Assembly: GCA_002691205.1 (NCBI GenBank)
Contig: NZHD01000108.1
Coordinates: 1-64,000 of the forward strand
DNA from: Deltaproteobacteria bacterium
Lineage (GTDB): Bacteria > Myxococcota_A > UBA9160 > UBA4427
Length of the DNA: 64,000 bases
Direction: 5' to 3'
Part shown: positions 9,135 to 16,651 of the stretch, piece by piece
How the letters are laid out: each line of letters begins with the position of its first letter
How positions within the stretch are numbered: position 1 is the first letter of the stretch
The notes under the pieces: generated by a model
Databases searched by the model: none
What the model saw: only the letters and a program-made list of their open reading frames with translations
Told to the model about the DNA's origin: nothing
Position numbers and translations under genes: made by a program

Positions 9135-9210
9135 GGCCCGGTAGCTCAGTTGGTAGAGCACTCGACTGAAAATTGAGGTGTCGGCGGTTCGAGCCCGCCC
9201 TGGGCCACCA
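9135..9210 (+). tRNA. tRNA-Phe (GAA)
   Basis: A full cloverleaf can be drawn. The acceptor arm GGCCCGG pairs with CTGGGCC (one G-U), and the D arm is GCTC-AGTTGGTA-GAGC. The anticodon stem CTCGA/TTGAG carries the loop CTGAAAA with anticodon GAA. The T arm is GGCGG-TTCGAGC-CCGCC, the discriminator is A, and CCA is encoded in the DNA. It decodes UUC/UUU. No adjacent tRNA is seen; a VOC-family gene follows 106 nt downstream. Confidence 0.97.
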
Positions 9211-9316
9211 CCCCAAACGGGTTCCGCTCTGCGTGCCGCGAAACCTAGCCGCTCAACCACGCAATTCCTCGGCTCCAAAAGACTTAGCCCATGGAGCGAC
9301 GGACGGAGGTGTGTCC

Positions 9317-9691
9317 ATGAATCCAAAAGACCCTCGTCCTTTAGCAGCCCTAGGCCATGCTCGTATGTATGCGCAAGCCGTCGAACCAGCCGCTCGTCGA
9401 CTCGAGGCCATCGGCGTTCGACCCATTGTGATCAAAGAAGACTTCGCTGTTCTAGAACTCCGTGGAGGGACTCATATTGTTCTTCGCCAAAGTGAGGACG
9501 AGGAAGCCCTCAAAGCTCCTTTCGATCTCATGTACGACGATCTCGATGGAGCACGCGACCTCCTAAAGTTTGCGGGTTTCCAAGTGACCGAAATCGAACC
9601 AGGTCGGATTCACGATTCATTTTGGGCATCAGCTCCAGAGGGCTTTCGCATTCAGATCAACTCTTCTCATGCCGAAGGCCGTCCCATCTGA
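9317..9691 (+). CDS. VOC (glyoxalase/bleomycin-resistance fold) family protein
   Basis: A 124-residue single-unit protein with the beta-alpha-beta-beta-beta arrangement of vicinal oxygen chelate proteins: MYAQAVEPAARRLEAIGVRPIVIKEDFAVLELRGGTHIVLR, then DLMYDDLDGARDLLKFAGFQVTEIEPGRIHDSFWASAPEGFRIQIN. Metal ligands cannot be assigned with confidence and the substrate is unknown. I chose the ATG at 9317 because GGACGGAGG is correctly placed upstream; the frame extends earlier across the tRNA, which is not credible. Lies between tRNA-Phe and the trp leader. Confidence 0.7.
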   Translation: MNPKDPRPLAALGHARMYAQAVEPAARRLEAIGVRPIVIKEDFAVLELRGGTHIVLRQSEDEEALKAPFDLMYDDLDGARDLLKFAGFQVTEIEPGRIHDSFWASAPEGFRIQINSSHAEGRPI

Positions 9692-9752
9692 ACGCCAGTG
9701 ACGTTCCCCAAGCTCTCCTCCCGGGTGAAACGAGACACTCCATTCAATGAGC

Positions 9753-9781
9753 TTGACTCTGCGTCGGGCCTGTGAAACACT
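9753..9781 (+). promoter_or_regulatory. Promoter of the trpL-trpE(G) transcript
   Basis: TTGACT (9753-9758) and AACACT (9776-9781) are separated by 17 bp. The -35 is strong and the -10 weak. The expected start, about 7 nt after the -10, falls on or next to the A of the leader ATG at 9788, so the leader peptide would be translated from a leaderless transcript. Confidence 0.5.
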
Positions 9782-9787
9782 CCCGCC

Positions 9788-9838
9788 ATGGTTAAGAAAA
9801 ACTCTCAGAACAGACTTTGGTGGTGCTCCTCTCTCTAG
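9788..9838 (+). CDS. trpL: trp operon leader peptide
   Basis: A 16-codon frame, too short for most gene finders, encodes MVKKNSQNRLWWCSSL and ends in TAG. Tandem TGG codons at positions 11-12 (9818-9823) are the tryptophan sensor. When charged tRNA-Trp is scarce the ribosome stalls there, freeing the downstream antiterminator. No Shine-Dalgarno precedes the ATG, and the predicted transcript starts at or beside it, so initiation is probably leaderless. The peptide itself has no expected function. The tandem Trp codons, the paired hairpins downstream and the trpE(G) gene together make this call strong. Confidence 0.9.
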   Translation: MVKKNSQNRLWWCSSL

Positions 9839-9914
9839 CGAGGTGGCCTAAAGTCTTGCGCTCTGGCGCGGAGAGATTGAAATAGGCCGCCTCCTTGGGC
9901 GGCCTTCGTTTTTT
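9812..9914 (+). promoter_or_regulatory. Tryptophan transcription attenuator (pause, antiterminator, terminator)
   Basis: Four mutually exclusive segments can be paired. Pause hairpin: AGACTTT (9812-9818) with AAAGTCT (9850-9856), extended by GG/CC across a bulged T; it covers the first Trp codon and abuts the second. Antiterminator: AGGTGGCCT (9841-9849) with AGGCCGCCT (9884-9892), 9 bp with one G-U. Terminator: AGGCCGCC (9884-9891) with GGCGGCCT (9898-9905), loop TCCTTG, then TCG and six T (9909-9914). Segment 3 is shared by antiterminator and terminator, the classic attenuator logic. Confidence 0.92.
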
Positions 9915-9981
9915 CCGGAGTTCGCTGTTTCACCCGCGCATGCCGCTCAAAGACGGCTTGATACCTCGTAAGGGAAAAACA

Positions 9982-12135
9982 ATGGATAACGATCTTCCTA
10001 AACAACCTACGCCCTTTGTCACTAAGGGCCATATTCACATTGATGTCCACGTCGAAGAGGTCGAAGGCGCCCATGCCCTGGACCAACTCGCTCAAGCTCT
10101 CGATCGACGGCGCGGCGTGCTCCTCTCCTCCAGCTACGAATATCCCGGACGCTACACGCGATGGGACATGGGTTTTGTCGATCCGCCGGTGGTCTTCCAT
10201 GGCTCAGGCCGAGAAGCTCGAATCGAAGCCCTCAACGAACGGGGGGAGCTCATTGTCGAAAGAATCGCTTCACATCTTGAAAACGATGTATGCCTCGCGG
10301 ACTTCAATTTTTCACCCGGCGAGATCGTCTGCCGTGTTAAGGAGCCCTCCTCTCGTTTTCCGGAAGAAGAAAGAAGTCGCCAACCCTCTTTCTTTTCAAT
10401 CCTGCGCTCACTGATTGATCTCTTTGGCTCAGAGATGGATCCCCACCTTGGCTTCTATGGGGCCTTCGGATATGACCTCGCCCTCCAATTCGAGCCTATA
10501 CAGCAACGACTTGAGAGATCCGAGAGCACACGTGATCTCGTTCTCTACCTTCCCGACGAAGTCTATATCGTTGATCACCGCCAAGAATTCGCCGAAAAAC
10601 GGACATACACCTTTAAAATTGACGGGAAGTCTACGGCGGAGCTTAAAGGTGGAGGCACAAGCATTGAAGTCGCCGCTCCGGCCCGCGTAGAAAGAGGATC
10701 GGATCACAAAGCAGGCGCCTATGCGAATAATGTTCGCACGGCTCAGGAAGCTTTTCACCGAGGCGACCTTTTTGAAGTGGTCCTTTCACAAACCTTTCGA
10801 GAGCCTGCTGAAGCAGCCCCCTCAGAAATTTTCAATCGGCTGCGAGAGCGCAACCCTTCTCCTTATGGGTTCTTAATTAATCTCGGAGAAGGCGAACATC
10901 TCGTGGGTGCTTCACCTGAAATGTATGTCAGAGTCAATGGAAGACGAATCGAGACATGTCCCATTTCAGGGACCGTCCCACGAGGTCGAGACGCTGTTGA
11001 GGATGCCGAGAGGATCCGTGAGCTCATTGTCTCCAAGAAAGACGAATCCGAACTAACTATGTGTACAGATGTCGACCGGAACGATAAGTCACGCATTTGT
11101 GAGCCTGGTTCAGTCCGCGTCATTGGACGGCGTCAAATTGAGATGTACTCTCGACTCATCCACACCGTCGATCACGTTGAAGGGAAACTGCGTGCAGGTT
11201 TTGATGCTCTCGACGCCTTTCTCTGCCACACATGGGCCGTCACGGTGACTGGGGCCCCCAAGCCATGGGCCATGCAATTTGTTGAAGATCATGAAGCTTC
11301 TGCGCGAGCATGGTACGGAGGTGCGGTGGGCTTTGTAGGCTTCGATGGCAATATGAATACAGGGCTCACTCTTCGGACTGCACGAATCCATGGCGGCGTA
11401 GCTGAAGTACGTGCAGGAGCGACGCTCCTTTTTGATTCTGATCCAGAGGCTGAGGACCGAGAGGCCCACGTGAAGGCCTCGGCACTTCTCGACGCCATTT
11501 TACGACCGACTCCCGAAAAAATTGACATACCCAAAGTCCCCCAAACGGGCATTGGACGTCGGATCCTTGTGATTGATCACCAGGATTCTTTTGTCCACAC
11601 TCTCGCGAGTTACTTGTGCGAGACCGGTGCAGAGGTAACGACTTGGAGATTCGGTTTTAACGCTGAAGAATTAGATGAACTCAAACCGGACCTTGTCATT
11701 CTCTCTCCCGGACCCGGCTCACCCTCAGACTTTGATGTCTCAGGAACACTCGAGTTGCTGCAACAGAGAGGCCTTCCGGCTTTTGGCGTGTGCCTTGGAC
11801 TCCAGGGAATCGTGGAACACTTTGGCGGTACGCTCGACGTTCTCGACATCCCCATGCACGGTAAACCTTCGACGATCTCAACCCTTGGAGGCGAATTGTG
11901 GGAGGGGATCCCTGAGAAATTTCGGGCCGCTCGATACCACTCTCTCATTGCTCGACGTGAAACCCTGCCAAAGGAGCTACGCGTCACCGCTGAAAGCGAT
12001 GATGGGGTCGTCATGGCCGTAGAGCACGTCTCACTTCCTATTGCGGCAGTGCAGTTTCATCCTGAATCAATCCTGACCCGTGGAGAATTTGGACGAAACT
12101 TACTCGCTAACGTGGTTGAAAAACTCAGGGCATAG
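9982..12135 (+). CDS. trpE(G): Anthranilate synthase, fused components I and II
   Basis: Converts chorismate and glutamine to anthranilate, the first step of tryptophan synthesis. The 717-residue protein joins TrpE (about 1-500) to the glutamine amidotransferase TrpG (about 520-717). TrpE landmarks: FEVVLSQTFREP, LVGASPEMYVRV, ETCPISGTVPRGRDA, DESELTMCTDVDRNDKSR and YSRLIHTVDHVEG. TrpG landmarks: ILVIDHQDSFVHTLASYL, LSPGPGSP, the nucleophile loop FGVCLGLQGIVEHFGG, and VQFHPESILT with the catalytic His-Glu. I chose the ATG at 9982 (AAGGG upstream, after the attenuator T-run); earlier in-frame codons lie inside the attenuator. Fused TrpE(G) is known from rhizobia and some other bacteria. Expression is set by the upstream attenuator. 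Confidence 0.95.
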   Translation: MDNDLPKQPTPFVTKGHIHIDVHVEEVEGAHALDQLAQALDRRRGVLLSSSYEYPGRYTRWDMGFVDPPVVFHGSGREARIEALNERGELIVERIASHLENDVCLADFNFSPGEIVCRVKEPSSRFPEEERSRQPSFFSILRSLIDLFGSEMDPHLGFYGAFGYDLALQFEPIQQRLERSESTRDLVLYLPDEVYIVDHRQEFAEKRTYTFKIDGKSTAELKGGGTSIEVAAPARVERGSDHKAGAYANNVRTAQEAFHRGDLFEVVLSQTFREPAEAAPSEIFNRLRERNPSPYGFLINLGEGEHLVGASPEMYVRVNGRRIETCPISGTVPRGRDAVEDAERIRELIVSKKDESELTMCTDVDRNDKSRICEPGSVRVIGRRQIEMYSRLIHTVDHVEGKLRAGFDALDAFLCHTWAVTVTGAPKPWAMQFVEDHEASARAWYGGAVGFVGFDGNMNTGLTLRTARIHGGVAEVRAGATLLFDSDPEAEDREAHVKASALLDAILRPTPEKIDIPKVPQTGIGRRILVIDHQDSFVHTLASYLCETGAEVTTWRFGFNAEELDELKPDLVILSPGPGSPSDFDVSGTLELLQQRGLPAFGVCLGLQGIVEHFGGTLDVLDIPMHGKPSTISTLGGELWEGIPEKFRAARYHSLIARRETLPKELRVTAESDDGVVMAVEHVSLPIAAVQFHPESILTRGEFGRNLLANVVEKLRA

Positions 12136-12190
12136 ACGGCTGTACCCACTCTGAGAATCTGAAGCCAACCCAATATGCACAAACCCATGT

Positions 12191-12227
12191 AAAAAGGCGT
12201 CGAGGCCATGGGCCACGACGCCTTTTC
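12191..12227. terminator. Bidirectional rho-independent terminator between trpE(G) and glutamine synthetase
   Basis: AAAAGGCGTCG (12192-12202) pairs with CGACGCCTTTT (12216-12226), and GGCC-ATG-GGCC extends the stem inside after an A-A mismatch. A and T runs at the two ends allow termination from both converging genes. Confidence 0.88.
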
Positions 12228-12269
12228 TACACTAAAAACAGAGCCGAAAAAACGGGCCCTAAGACATGC

Positions 12270-13268
12270 TTACTCGCACGTGGTTTCCACCATCAGTCGA
12301 GCCACCGTGTAAGGATCAATGTTTGAGCAGGGACGACGATCTTCCAAATATCCCTTTCCTTGTTCCTTACATTGCAGCGGAATCCGGATAGAAGCACCGC
12401 GGTCCGACACACCGTAGGAAAAGTCCTTGAACGAAGCCGTCTCGTGCAAACCCGTCAAACGATCTTCAAGACCCGCACCATAGTTGGCGATATGCAATTC
12501 TACTTTCTTGCCCAACTTCTCACACGCTTCGATGATGACGTCGTAGCCCCCGTCCTCACGCATGGCCTTCGTCGAGAAGTTCGTATGGCAGCCCGCACCG
12601 TTCCAATCACCCTTCATGGGCTTAGGTTCGAGGGTGATGACCACTCCATATCTCTCGGCGATTCGATGCAAAAGGTATCGAGCCACCGTCAAGTGATCGC
12701 CTACTTCAAGTAAGCCGGCGGGGCCAATCTGAAACTCCCACTGACCGGGCATCACTTCTGCATTAATGCCCGAAAGCATGAGGCCTGCATCGAGGCATGC
12801 ATCGATATGCTCCTCGGCGATCTCGCGACCGAAGATTCGATCTGCTCCAGCACCACAGTAGTAAGGGCCTTGTGGGGCAGGGAATCCACCATCAGGGAAT
12901 CCGGCGGGATAGCCTTCGAGCGTCATCATCGTGTATTCCTGCTCGATTCCGAAAAGAGGTTCCTGAGCAGCATGCTTGCTCGCGGTCTCAACGGCCGCTG
13001 CACGATTATTGCTCTTGCTCGGGCTTCCATCCGCGTTGTACACCTCACAAAGAACCAAGATGTCTCCACCGTCACGCAAAGGGTCAGGACATGTAAAGAC
13101 GGGCCTAAGTACGCAGTCTGAGGAATGCCCTTCGGCTTGCTCGGTGGATGAGCCATCAAATCCCCATGCTGGCGGTTCCTCGCCTTCTTGCATGATCTTT
13201 GTCTTGGAACGCAGTTCGGGGGTGGGCTGGACACCGTCGATCCAAATGTATTCTGCCTTGATTGCCAT
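12270..13268 (-). CDS. glnII: Glutamine synthetase, type II (eukaryotic-like)
   Basis: ATP-dependent synthesis of glutamine from glutamate and ammonia. The short length (332 residues) and motifs mark GSII rather than the roughly 470-residue GSI: YIWIDG, WGFDGSSTEQA, the metal-site segment FGIEQEYTMM, YYCGAGADRIFGREIAEEHIDACLDAGL, INAEVMPGQWEFQIGP, GDWNGAGCHTNFSTKAMRE and SDRGASIRIP. Two ATGs are three codons apart; I prefer the one at 13268 because GAAGG is better spaced from it. Bacterial GSII is often nitrogen-regulated and is not known to be adenylylated. A sigma-54-like element lies 277 nt upstream. Convergent with trpE(G). Confidence 0.95.
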   Translation of the reverse strand: MAIKAEYIWIDGVQPTPELRSKTKIMQEGEEPPAWGFDGSSTEQAEGHSSDCVLRPVFTCPDPLRDGGDILVLCEVYNADGSPSKSNNRAAAVETASKHAAQEPLFGIEQEYTMMTLEGYPAGFPDGGFPAPQGPYYCGAGADRIFGREIAEEHIDACLDAGLMLSGINAEVMPGQWEFQIGPAGLLEVGDHLTVARYLLHRIAERYGVVITLEPKPMKGDWNGAGCHTNFSTKAMREDGGYDVIIEACEKLGKKVELHIANYGAGLEDRLTGLHETASFKDFSYGVSDRGASIRIPLQCKEQGKGYLEDRRPCSNIDPYTVARLMVETTCE

Positions 13269-13544
13269 GTGCTTCATTTCCTTCTCTGGAGTTCGCGTCT
13301 TAAACGCGGGTTAACAAATTCGCTGGGGTTTCTTTATCGGATTTGGAAGCGGGTCTACTCCCTGAATGGGAATCGTCTCGCTCCAACTTCTTCTTCGCTC
13401 TTCGTTGAAATTCCCAAGCAACTCTACGATGCGAGTCCCTCCCGCCTGGATCGTTCGCCTGAAAATATCTACAAAGTCTGCTCGTAAGCCACAGGGAATG
13501 ACTCGACCCCATCCTGGCCACGCGTCTGGCGCGCCCGATGTTAT

Positions 13545-13560
13545 CGCAAGGAGCATGCCA
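13545..13560 (-). promoter_or_regulatory. Candidate sigma-54 (-24/-12) promoter for glutamine synthetase II
   Basis: The minus strand reads TGGCATGCTCCTTGCG: GG and GC are 10 nt apart as required, and it matches 10 of the 12 fixed positions of TGGCACG-N4-TTGCW. It would give a leader of about 265 nt, long but possible. NtrC/sigma-54 control of glnII is known in rhizobia. No clear NtrC site was found upstream. Confidence 0.4.
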
Positions 13561-13747
13561 TTCGCAGCCCGCTCACGGCAAACAAGAGCCGTCCCAGCGG
13601 CGAACTCCGAAACAGGTGCCCATTCTAAAGGCAGCAGTGCCCTCAGCTTGGGCAGATGCCATTAAAGCGGCTTAAATCCCCTAGTTACGGGGAAACCCTG
13701 AGGCCAGGGCCCTCCCTGACACTCTCGACCCTAGGCTAAGAGGCAAG

Positions 13748-13765
13748 GAGGCCCTCCCCGGCCTC
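13748..13765 (-). terminator. Possible weak terminator after ferredoxin
   Basis: On the minus strand GAGGCC pairs with GGCCTC across a 6-nt G-rich loop, followed by CTTGCCTCTT. There is no real T-run and a competing hairpin overlaps, so the call is weak. Confidence 0.3.
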
Positions 13766-13773
13766 GATGAGGC

Positions 13774-13995
13774 CTAAGACCCACCCGAATCCTCGGTTCG
13801 CCAGGCGATGACACGATTTGGGCAGTAACGAATGGCTGCCTGGAGTTTTTCCCGCATAGATTCAGGAGGATCTTCCAAAAGCACTTCCACCGAGGGCCCT
13901 CTCCCCCCCTCGGTCACTACACGGAAAATCTCAGGAGCCTCCATCTCGCATTCACCGTGCCCCTGGCAGAGCTCCATGTCTACTTTGAATTGCAT
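13774..13995 (-). CDS. Small ferredoxin of the P450-partner type
   Basis: A 73-residue electron-transfer protein. VDMELCQGHGECEMEAPEIF and, near the C-terminus, AIRYCPNRVIAW give C-x5-C plus CP, the ligand pattern of 3Fe-4S (or variant 4Fe-4S) ferredoxins that feed bacterial cytochromes P450. The middle Cys of a full four-Cys set is absent. Two P450 genes lie elsewhere in the window (28.8 and 45.5 kb), so it could serve either; no ferredoxin reductase gene is seen. The ATG at 13995 has GAGGAG seven nt upstream; an earlier in-frame start has none. Confidence 0.82.
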   Translation of the reverse strand: MQFKVDMELCQGHGECEMEAPEIFRVVTEGGRGPSVEVLLEDPPESMREKLQAAIRYCPNRVIAWRTEDSGGS

Positions 13996-14038
13996 CTGAA
14001 GACTCCTCGTCACTCATTTCGGCCCGATGGGCATTCGT

Positions 14039-14506
14039 TCAATGGTGAGAATGATGGCCTGATCCTGCATCTTCAACCGGAGGCCTTCGCTGAACCATCG
14101 CTTTCACAAGAGCATCAGCCCCAGATTCAAATTTCAGTTGGATTGAAATCGTCTCGCCTTCATTTAAAGGGATCGGGTCGATCAACATCAAATGCATTCC
14201 CTTCGGAGAAAATACAACAGACTCATGCGCTGGAATCGAGACTTCTTCCAATCTTTCCATTCGGGCCACGCCATCTGAGATCTGACTGCGATGTATCTCT
14301 ATCCTCTTTGCTGAGGCCGTCTCCGCTCCGACAAGAGTCACGGCCTCATCCGAATGATTACGGATATTCATGAATCCGGCCGCAGCCGAGTTCGGCGGGG
14401 GAAGCATCACCCAAGATTGATCAACCATGATCTCTCCGGCCGCAGCCCACTGGGTGGGAATCAAAAAAAAGGCACTCACAAGTACCAGAAAACGTTTCAA
14501 GGTCAT
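14039..14506 (-). CDS. Periplasmic copper chaperone PCu(A)C
   Basis: Delivers Cu(I) to the CuA site of cytochrome c oxidase together with Sco. The 155-residue precursor has a signal peptide (LKRFLVLVSAFFLIPTQWAAAG) and the Met/His copper-binding set: EIHRSQ, VARMERL and GMHLMLI, arranged as H-x9-11-M ... H-x-M. A His-rich tail (GHHSHH) may bind more copper. The start codon overlaps the sco stop as ATGA, so the two are translationally coupled. Family assignment is secure. Confidence 0.92.
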   Translation of the reverse strand: MTLKRFLVLVSAFFLIPTQWAAAGEIMVDQSWVMLPPPNSAAAGFMNIRNHSDEAVTLVGAETASAKRIEIHRSQISDGVARMERLEEVSIPAHESVVFSPKGMHLMLIDPIPLNEGETISIQLKFESGADALVKAMVQRRPPVEDAGSGHHSHH

Positions 14507-15201
14507 AGATGAGTCTCTCCGATGGTCTGAACTTTTGCAAGCAACTCAATGAATTCCTCAGGATCATGGGGATCATCGAGCAATGCCAGAAACCGTCCGT
14601 TTGGATCGACTAGAAAGATCTTTGATGCATGATCTACCAAATACCCCTGCCCCTCCGCTACATCCGGAACTCGGTAATACGCGCCCACTCCCGACGCCAA
14701 AATTTGCAATTCTTCGTCAGGACCACTTACACCCACAAAATCCGAATCAAAGAAATTCATATACTCGGAAAGTCGGACCTGGGAATCCCTGTCGGGATCA
14801 ACCGAAACGAACACAACCTCGGGCATCTCTCGCTCAGAATCCGTTCTCTCCTCAAAAGCCTTCTTCACGAGTGCTAATTCTTGCAAGACAAAGGGACAAA
14901 CGTCCGGGCAAGAAGTGTAACCGAAGAAAAGTAAGCTCCACTGACCCTTCAATTGGTCCTGGCTAAAAGCCTCACCGCGGTGATCTCTCAAAACAAAGTC
15001 TGGAATTTCACGCGGGACCACCATCATACGAGCGTGCTCGCCAGGGTCTGGCAATGACTCTGGAATGACACTCCAAGCCTTCACGAAGAGGGCCAGAACT
15101 GCAATCAGCAGGCCGCCCACAATGCTCCAGGTCACCCAATCGGGCCCCTTTTTGAGAGGAGCCTGACTTCCTGTGACGGGAGATGGATTTTTATTCGACA
15201 T
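14503..15201 (-). CDS. Sco1/SenC family copper-binding thioredoxin-fold protein
   Basis: Assembles the CuA centre of cytochrome c oxidase. One membrane anchor (WVTWSIVGGLLIAVLALFVKAW, about residues 22-43) leaves the thioredoxin-like domain in the periplasm. Copper ligands are the Cys pair in YTSCPDVCPF and the His in VDHASKIFLVDP; FVSVDPDRDS is another family landmark. At 232 residues the length is normal. AGGGA precedes the ATG. Together with PCu(A)C it implies aerobic respiration through an aa3-type or related oxidase encoded elsewhere. Confidence 0.94.
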   Translation of the reverse strand: MSNKNPSPVTGSQAPLKKGPDWVTWSIVGGLLIAVLALFVKAWSVIPESLPDPGEHARMMVVPREIPDFVLRDHRGEAFSQDQLKGQWSLLFFGYTSCPDVCPFVLQELALVKKAFEERTDSEREMPEVVFVSVDPDRDSQVRLSEYMNFFDSDFVGVSGPDEELQILASGVGAYYRVPDVAEGQGYLVDHASKIFLVDPNGRFLALLDDPHDPEEFIELLAKVQTIGETHL

Positions 15202-15364
15202 GAATCCCTATTATCAAACCCTCGGGACACGCCAAGAGTCGTGCTAAGCCCCAACTCATCACGCAGCCAACAATTTCTTAACTTCCTGAATCTAGCAGAC
15301 ACGATTAAGGACAACAGAAAATGGCTCAAATGCTCCCCGCGCGAACAGAAATCTCCGCCCAAGG

Positions 15365-16153
15365 TTAGGCCTGTAGGCCCGCAACAGCTTCCCACTGGAT
15401 TCTCAAATCCGCCACTAAAGGCTGACCCGGTCGCACCTCTGTCGGTTCGAGGTTAAGCGCATTCGGCGGGCCCGTCATAGGCTCTATGCAGATCGCGTGA
15501 TCAGGTTCACTGTAAACAACCCAGTGACTAACTTCAGACAAGAGCCGTAGCCTCAAGGCGCCCGGCCAGATTAGTGTAGGTGCCGACTGAACACCCACGA
15601 AACAATCGTCCCAAGGTCCCTCAGGAACCTCTACCTCCTCGCCCGTCGAAATACCTTCTTCATCCCGAGCGCACATGGAACCCGGAGAGAACAAAAATTG
15701 AGCAGGCTCTCCTCTCTCCAACTGACGGGTAAACCATGGGTGCCAACCCGCCGCTGCCGGAAAAGGCTCATCTCTCGCATGCACCTCAAGGCGCAAGCAG
15801 AGCGCGTCCTCTTCAAGTCTAAACTCCTGCCTTACTTCTCCCTTAAAAGGCCAAGGTCCGTCCAGTTCACATCTCGCCCCATGAGTTCCATCTTCTTCCC
15901 ACCGTTGATCGTGTACGGTTCCATGAATCGCATGAGGCGGCAGAGACAAGGGCAGCTGGAAGCTCTGGGCTTGATACTCGAACCGACCCTGACGCAAGCG
16001 CCCTGTCCAAGGCGCCATGGGGTAAGCTCCCCAGCCCAGAGGATCTGCGCTCTCCGTCACAAGCAGTTCTAGGCCCTCAACGCGAAGCGAAGCCACCCTT
16101 GCTCCGTGATCAAGGTCAATTCGCACCTGGGCAGACTCATTTTCAAAAATCAT
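15365..16153 (-). CDS. Aldose 1-epimerase family protein
   Basis: A beta-sandwich mutarotase-like enzyme of 262 residues that probably interconverts sugar anomers. Visible motifs are MAPWTGRLRQGRF (sugar-site Arg), HAIHGTVHDQRWE (His), AAGWHPWFTRQL (catalytic-type His) and CIEPMTGPPNALN (catalytic-type Glu). Members of this superfamily also include sugar-phosphate epimerases, so the exact substrate is open. Its 5' end faces a 200-bp region shared with the divergent SDR gene; no specific regulator site is seen there. Confidence 0.85.
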   Translation of the reverse strand: MIFENESAQVRIDLDHGARVASLRVEGLELLVTESADPLGWGAYPMAPWTGRLRQGRFEYQAQSFQLPLSLPPHAIHGTVHDQRWEEDGTHGARCELDGPWPFKGEVRQEFRLEEDALCLRLEVHARDEPFPAAAGWHPWFTRQLERGEPAQFLFSPGSMCARDEEGISTGEEVEVPEGPWDDCFVGVQSAPTLIWPGALRLRLLSEVSHWVVYSEPDHAICIEPMTGPPNALNLEPTEVRPGQPLVADLRIQWEAVAGLQA

Positions 16154-16378
16154 ATTTCTCGAATCTCAAAAGCCATAGTGGATCGCTCTCACTCTCAAGT
16201 TTATCTAACTTCTTCGCCTGATAGCCACGGTGGGGCATCCCCCGCAGTATGCAACAGTGAGCCTCACCACAGATAGATCGCGTTTTAAGGTCCCAAGCCC
16301 TAGAATACAGTCGACCGATTTGGGCTACGGCATCCTCTGTAAAAAGCATGTCTCATGCTTATCGGAACTATAAAGCGA

Positions 16379-16651
16379 ATGAAGCTACGACATGCTCTCA
16401 GCCAAGCCATCTATATCGATCAGGAAGACGGGACGGTTCTCGTTGAAGATCCCAATTTGGGAGAAGGTGTATTCCGAATCAATGGAGAGTGGATCCGAGG
16501 AAAACTTCGTGACGCCGACCCCCATATGCTTCTCTTCGTAGGCGGTCCCAAGCTCGCTAAGCCTAATCATAGCCGCACTTCATCACCCAATCCGAAAGCG
16601 AGATGTCTTCCACTCGGATCCAACTCAAATGCCCCAGGGAGCAGAAGCCAC
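16379..16651 (+). other. Coding-like segment in frame upstream of an SDR gene
   Basis: The SDR frame stays open for about 100 codons upstream. The first part, from the ATG at 16379, reads like protein: IYIDQEDGTVLVEDPNLGE, then RINGEWIRGKLRDADPHMLL and FVGGP. The last 35 codons are Ser/Pro/Asn-rich and look non-coding. It may be a real N-terminal extension, a separate small gene that lost its stop, or a remnant. I do not recognise the domain. Confidence 0.35.

Larger units (their letters stand above)
13269..13773. other. Intergenic region between glutamine synthetase II and ferredoxin
   Basis: About 500 bp without a convincing gene. Frames of up to about 100 codons exist on both strands, but their translations are Ser/Arg/Pro-rich and lack a ribosome site. 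The region holds a sigma-54-like element for the glutamine synthetase gene (13545-13560) and a GC-rich hairpin after the ferredoxin gene (13748-13765). Confidence 0.5.

Noticed and set aside
13300-13665. Short frames on both strands between glutamine synthetase II and ferredoxin
   Set aside because: No ribosome sites, no motifs and biased Ser/Arg composition.
16143-16349. Minus-strand 68-codon frame just upstream of the aldose epimerase gene
   Set aside because: It overlaps the epimerase start, has no ribosome site or motif, and lies in the divergent promoter region.
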